A DNA stretch of 64,000 nt from contig JAEXRL010000030.1 in the NCBI GenBank assembly GCA_023440825.1, positions 124,001-188,000 on the forward strand, read 5' to 3'. This DNA comes from Pseudomonadota bacterium. Lineage in GTDB: Bacteria > Pseudomonadota > Gammaproteobacteria > Burkholderiales > Burkholderiaceae_B. The translations under genes and the position numbers were made by a program. Positions 60,863 through 64,000 of this stretch are shown here, piece after piece; positions within the stretch are counted from its first letter, which is position 1; each line of letters starts with the position of its first letter. The notes below the pieces were generated by a model. It ran no database searches. It was not told the origin of the DNA and worked only from the letters and a program-made list of their open reading frames with translations.

Positions 60863-61441
60863 ATGTCGCTTATGCCTTTTAATCTACCCATCGCCCTGAC
60901 ATGGCTACGTATAGTCATGATCCCTTTAATAGTGGTGCTGTACTATGTGCCTGAAACGTGGTTAACGCCTCTAGAGCGAGACTCGTGGGCAGCAGGGGTT
61001 TTCATCGTGGCAGCACTGACCGATTGGTTTGATGGCTGGTTGGCACGTCGCTGGAATCAAACCTCCTCTTTTGGCGCATTTCTTGACCCTGTGGCCGACA
61101 AACTAATGGTTGGCGCTGCCTTATTGGTGTTGCTGGATTTAAATCGCGTAGACACCTTTATAGCCTTCGTCATTATTGGCCGCGAAATCACCATTTCAGC
61201 CTTGCGGGAATGGATGGCGAAAATCGGAGCCAGTGCTAGCGTAGCAGTACATAGGCTAGGTAAATTCAAAACGGCAGCACAAATGGTTGCTATCCCTTGC
61301 TTGTTGTACTGGCATAGCTGGAACGGGGTGCCAGTGCGTTTAATTGGGCAAATTCTGATTGTGGTGGCAGCGATCTTGACTGTCTGGTCCATGTGCTACT
61401 ACTTACAAAAAGCATGGCCAGAAATTAAAAAGAAACAGTAA
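60863..61441 (+). CDS. pgsA: CDP-diacylglycerol-glycerol-3-phosphate 3-phosphatidyltransferase
   Basis: 192 residues with about five transmembrane helices. The CDP-alcohol phosphotransferase signature is complete: D-W-F-D-G-W-L-A-R-R, then GAFLDPVADKLM. It makes phosphatidylglycerol phosphate, the committed step to phosphatidylglycerol. uvrC-pgsA order is conserved in many proteobacteria. No tRNA cluster follows, unlike in several relatives. Confidence 0.96.
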   Translation: MSLMPFNLPIALTWLRIVMIPLIVVLYYVPETWLTPLERDSWAAGVFIVAALTDWFDGWLARRWNQTSSFGAFLDPVADKLMVGAALLVLLDLNRVDTFIAFVIIGREITISALREWMAKIGASASVAVHRLGKFKTAAQMVAIPCLLYWHSWNGVPVRLIGQILIVVAAILTVWSMCYYLQKAWPEIKKKQ

Positions 61442-61451
61442 TAGGTAGACA

Positions 61452-62723
61452 ATGCTAGAAACTTCTATGGAATATCGATCAGGGGGCAATGAGCGGCAAA
61501 AAGATTGGCGCATAATTTTGGTAGTAGGTATTGCCCATGCCAGTTCGCATTTTTTTCAGTTATTGCTGCCCACCTTGTACGTGGCGCTTAACCGTGAATT
61601 TGGCTACGACTTTGTCGCTCTGGGTGCCTTGGTGACGATATTTTATGTGGTTTCTTGTGTTGGTCAGGCGTCTTCAGGTTTTTTGGTCGATCGCATTGGT
61701 GCGGTGCCGGTTTTAAAATTTGGCCTGGGTTGCTTTATTTTGGCCGCCTTGCTGATTGCAACGGCTAATTCATACTGGGTGTTAGTGTTGGCTGCCTTAA
61801 TAGGTGGGGTAGGGAATGCTATTTTTCATCCGGTGGACTATTACATACTCAATCATCGGGTCAGTCCCCCGCGCTTAGGGCACGCGTTTAGTGCACATGG
61901 TTTTACCGGTTATCTGGGCTGGGCGCTAACGCCTGTTTTCATCACCGGGCTAAGCAGTTTATTTGGCTGGCGTATTGCTGTGCTGGGTGCTGCGGCACTG
62001 ATTGCAGCAATCCTGACGCTGGTGTGGTTAAATTCCGTGTATTTGCGCGGACCCTCACACCTTGAAACCAGCAGCAATACAGAAAAAAATCTAGCCTCCG
62101 GGTCTGTGTTGGATACCTTGCGGGTGTTGCTGAATCAATCCACGCTGTGGGGAGCCTTTCTCTTTTTTGCGTTTTCCACCGCAGCGGTGGCCGTGGTGCA
62201 AAACTACACCATTCCCATGCTCAGCCATACCTATGGCATAGAGGAGCTTAGGGCGGGCACAGCCTTGTCCTCGTACATGCTTACCGCGGCAGCAGGAATG
62301 ATTCTGGGTGGATTTGTGGCGGCTCATAATGCCAGGGCTGAGCTTGTTGTTTTTGCCTCCCTGATATTGGCCGGCCTTATTCTGGCTATATTGGGTACAG
62401 GCTGGTTGTCGCCCGCGTTGGCCTTAGTAATGGTAGCTGCTGCCGGCTTATGTTCGGGAGTTTCCGCTCCTTCGCGCGATATGCTCATTCGTCGTGCTAC
62501 CCCAAAGGGCGCTACTGGTACTGTGTATGGCCTCGTGTACTCTGGCATGGATGTAGGTTCATCTATGTCACCCTTACTATTTGGCCTGTTTATTGACGCC
62601 GGATTGCGTCAGGTTCCTTGGTATGGTGCAGGCTTGGCATACTGGGTAGCAGCCGGTTTGGCTTTGTATGTGGCGATAGTATTAAGCCGGCGCACAGCCG
62701 CCCAGGCTGCTGCCGCTGAATAA
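61452..62723 (+). CDS. MFS transporter, fosmidomycin-resistance (Fsr)-like
   Basis: 423 residues with about twelve transmembrane helices. The opening HASSHFFQLLLPTLYVALNR and the D-R-x-G loop (SGFLVDRIGAVPVLKFGLG) are typical of the Fsr-like group of drug or metabolite exporters. A second conserved loop, RDMLIRRATPKGATGTVYGL, lies between helices 10 and 11. The substrate is unknown. It starts 10 bp after pgsA in the same direction. Confidence 0.9.
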   Translation: MLETSMEYRSGGNERQKDWRIILVVGIAHASSHFFQLLLPTLYVALNREFGYDFVALGALVTIFYVVSCVGQASSGFLVDRIGAVPVLKFGLGCFILAALLIATANSYWVLVLAALIGGVGNAIFHPVDYYILNHRVSPPRLGHAFSAHGFTGYLGWALTPVFITGLSSLFGWRIAVLGAAALIAAILTLVWLNSVYLRGPSHLETSSNTEKNLASGSVLDTLRVLLNQSTLWGAFLFFAFSTAAVAVVQNYTIPMLSHTYGIEELRAGTALSSYMLTAAAGMILGGFVAAHNARAELVVFASLILAGLILAILGTGWLSPALALVMVAAAGLCSGVSAPSRDMLIRRATPKGATGTVYGLVYSGMDVGSSMSPLLFGLFIDAGLRQVPWYGAGLAYWVAAGLALYVAIVLSRRTAAQAAAAE

Positions 62724-62971
62724 TGATATAGCAGTACTACGGCATAGATCAGGGCTAGTCTTGGAGTAACGCCGCGGACGCGTTAACATAGGGCAGCTTA
62801 GTGGTCTGTGCTTAGGTGGGTTCCTCATGGGCAGTCCATGACACAGCCGGCAGTATGATGTGTCTGTAGGTCAGGTATATCTGTTGTAAAAGCGATTATC
62901 CTTATGCCAAATAGCGATCCTGCCGGGTGTGCGGGATGCTCTGGCGCGTCATCTATTTCAAGGAGAAAGAC

Positions 62972-63397
62972 ATGAGCGGCTTGGATAAGCTCAAGCGGGC
63001 TGGTTTGAAGGCAACGCTGCCTCGCTTGCGGGTGTTAACTCTGTTTCAAGAAAGCGAGCGCAGGCACATGGGTGCCGAAGAAGTGTATCGTGAGCTCATC
63101 GCCAAAGACATTGATATAGGCTTGGCGACTGTCTATCGCGTCTTGACTCAGCTCGAAGAGGCTGGTTTGTTGAAACAGGCTCACTTACAGTCGGGCAGGG
63201 CATTTTACGAGCTCGACGATGGGCATCACCATGATCACCTAGTGTGTCTGGATTGCGGTCATATACGTGAATTCTTTAACGATGATGTGGAACAGCGTAA
63301 AGAGCAGATTGCCGAGTCTTTAGGCTTTGAGCTGTCTGACCACACTATGGTGTTATACGGCTCCTGTAGCCAGGTAGACTGCGAAGCGCGTAGTTAA
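62972..63397 (+). CDS. fur: Ferric uptake regulator Fur
   Basis: 141 residues from ATG 62972, with AGGAG six bases upstream; an ATG 45 bases earlier in frame is less supported. The N-terminal winged helix (LKATLPRLRVLTLFQ, GLATVYRVLTQLEEAGLL) and metal-binding HHHDHLVCLDCGHIREFF are classical, with a second Cys pair (GSCSQVDCEAR) at the end. It represses iron-uptake genes and probably its own targets in this window (Fur boxes at 7690 and 8606). A terminator follows at 63478. Confidence 0.97.
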   Translation: MSGLDKLKRAGLKATLPRLRVLTLFQESERRHMGAEEVYRELIAKDIDIGLATVYRVLTQLEEAGLLKQAHLQSGRAFYELDDGHHHDHLVCLDCGHIREFFNDDVEQRKEQIAESLGFELSDHTMVLYGSCSQVDCEARS

Positions 63398-63477
63398 TAC
63401 TATCGCAGTGCTTAGGTGGCAAACAGGCTACGCTGTTTCGTCGCACTAAGACCTACCGGAATGCTCATGGCGCATAG

Positions 63478-63531
63478 CCTGAATCTATAGCTTTTATCTG
63501 CACAGAATAAGCTATAGGTTCAGGTTTTTTT
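63478..63531 (+). terminator. fur terminator
   Basis: CCTGAATCTATAGCTT (63478-63493) pairs with AAGCTATAGGTTCAGG (63509-63524) with one mismatch, followed by seven T. Confidence 0.9.
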
Positions 63532-63639
63532 ATGCGTGTCACTTTTGCGTCATATAGCTTTGCTAGTATTTTGGCATCACGAAATGAGATGCTTAGAAGC
63601 GTGGTTTTGGCATGGCTATTAAAGGCGTGAAGTGTTTCT

Positions 63640-64000
63640 ATGAGGTTGATACATAATCAAAAAAATCAGCTTGGTGTGGGTGTTTTCGCTTACCTGCTGT
63701 GGCCTCTAGCCGTGTTGTTTATACATAGTCTGGTGTACGCAGCACCTTTACATAGGGTGTATAACTTCGACCTGCCCCCAGACTCGCTCAGTCACACCCT
63801 AGAGCGTTACTCACAGCAAACCGGGGTGTCGGTCGCGGTCGACGTAGCACATATGCATGCAAGCACCTCACTGCTTAAAGCTCGCCTAAACGCACTGGAA
63901 GCATTGCAACATGTATTGCGGGGAACAGGTTTGGTGGTGCGTCAACTTAGCGCTGATTCTTTAGTGGTTGTGCGTGGGTGGACGACAATGAACTCTTCTG
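63640..64000 (+). CDS. TonB-dependent receptor or transducer with N-terminal STN domain (5' part)
   Basis: The window ends inside this gene; 120 residues are visible from ATG 63640. A hydrophobic signal sequence (residues 12-35, ending YAAP) is followed by an STN domain (YNFDLPPDSLSHTLERYSQQ, VAVDVAHM, and ALEALQHVLRGTGLVVRQLS), as in FecA/FpvA-type receptors that signal to an anti-sigma factor. No fecI/fecR pair lies between fur and this gene. The ribosome binding site is weak (AAGG 15 bases upstream). It could also be a secretin-like protein, but a ferric-siderophore receptor is likelier. Confidence 0.8.
   Translation, partial: MRLIHNQKNQLGVGVFAYLLWPLAVLFIHSLVYAAPLHRVYNFDLPPDSLSHTLERYSQQTGVSVAVDVAHMHASTSLLKARLNALEALQHVLRGTGLVVRQLSADSLVVVRGWTTMNSS

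Noticed and set aside
1..64000. CRISPR arrays, tRNA or rRNA genes, insertion sequences, prophage
   Set aside because: I looked through the intergenic regions and coding content and found no regularly spaced repeats, no cloverleaf candidates and no transposase or phage proteins. A tRNA scan program could confirm.

Overview
The window looks like a chromosomal segment of a Betaproteobacterium of order Burkholderiales, most likely family Alcaligenaceae. The strongest clue is gene order: ompA-ubiG-gph facing gyrA-serC-pheA-tyrA-aroA-cmk-rpsA-ihfB-lapA-lapB-rfaE1-hldD is an arrangement I associate with Bordetella and relatives. The window is AT-richer than Bordetella, and genus cannot be decided from sequence alone. 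There is no rRNA, tRNA, CRISPR array, insertion sequence or phage gene that I can see.

Layout. Positions 1-17,600 are accessory in character: a secreted von Willebrand factor A protein with four C-terminal repeats, a 1,693-residue autotransporter preceded by a good Fur box, and a 550-bp AT-rich divergent region with two more Fur-box candidates. That region lies in front of a three-gene unit: a small exported molybdopterin-domain protein, a sensor kinase and a LuxR-type response regulator. Four envelope proteins of unknown function, a Tat-exported nitroreductase-like protein, a spermidine acetyltransferase (SpeG) and a PAP2-like membrane protein follow. Positions 17,881-27,416 carry a complete seven-gene Mrp cation/proton antiporter operon continuing into a sensor kinase, an NtrC-family regulator whose sigma-54 contact loop is degenerate, and an AbrB-family membrane protein.

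Positions 27,454-45,079 are the conserved core: ubiquinone biosynthesis, OmpA, DNA gyrase A, serine and aromatic amino acid biosynthesis, cytidylate kinase, ribosomal protein S1, IHF-beta, LPS-assembly control and heptose synthesis, a ComEA-like protein and CysM. Positions 45,072-51,627 hold MltB head-to-head with an HDAC-family enzyme, the electron transfer flavoprotein with a DmdC-type acyl-CoA dehydrogenase, and a 1-Cys peroxiredoxin. Positions 52,196-62,723 hold a bipartite lipoate ligase, rplS with a Nudix hydrolase, rsgA, an M48 protease, orn, acpS, nagZ, uvrC, pgsA and an MFS transporter. Fur and the 5' end of a TonB-linked receptor close the window.

The most striking signal is at 51,829-52,093: two back-to-back LexA/SOS operators, both with perfect CTGT-N8-ACAG cores, sit over a promoter and directly before a strong ribosome binding site for a 71-residue protein with one C-terminal membrane segment. 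It resembles no SOS effector I know and is a good candidate for an undescribed damage-induced membrane peptide, such as a division inhibitor or a toxin-like protein. Other points worth a second look are Gln83 in GyrA, the molybdopterin-domain protein without the metal-binding cysteine next to its own kinase and regulator, hairpins in the rpsA leader, and genes that begin directly after a terminator (ubiG and the Nudix gene).
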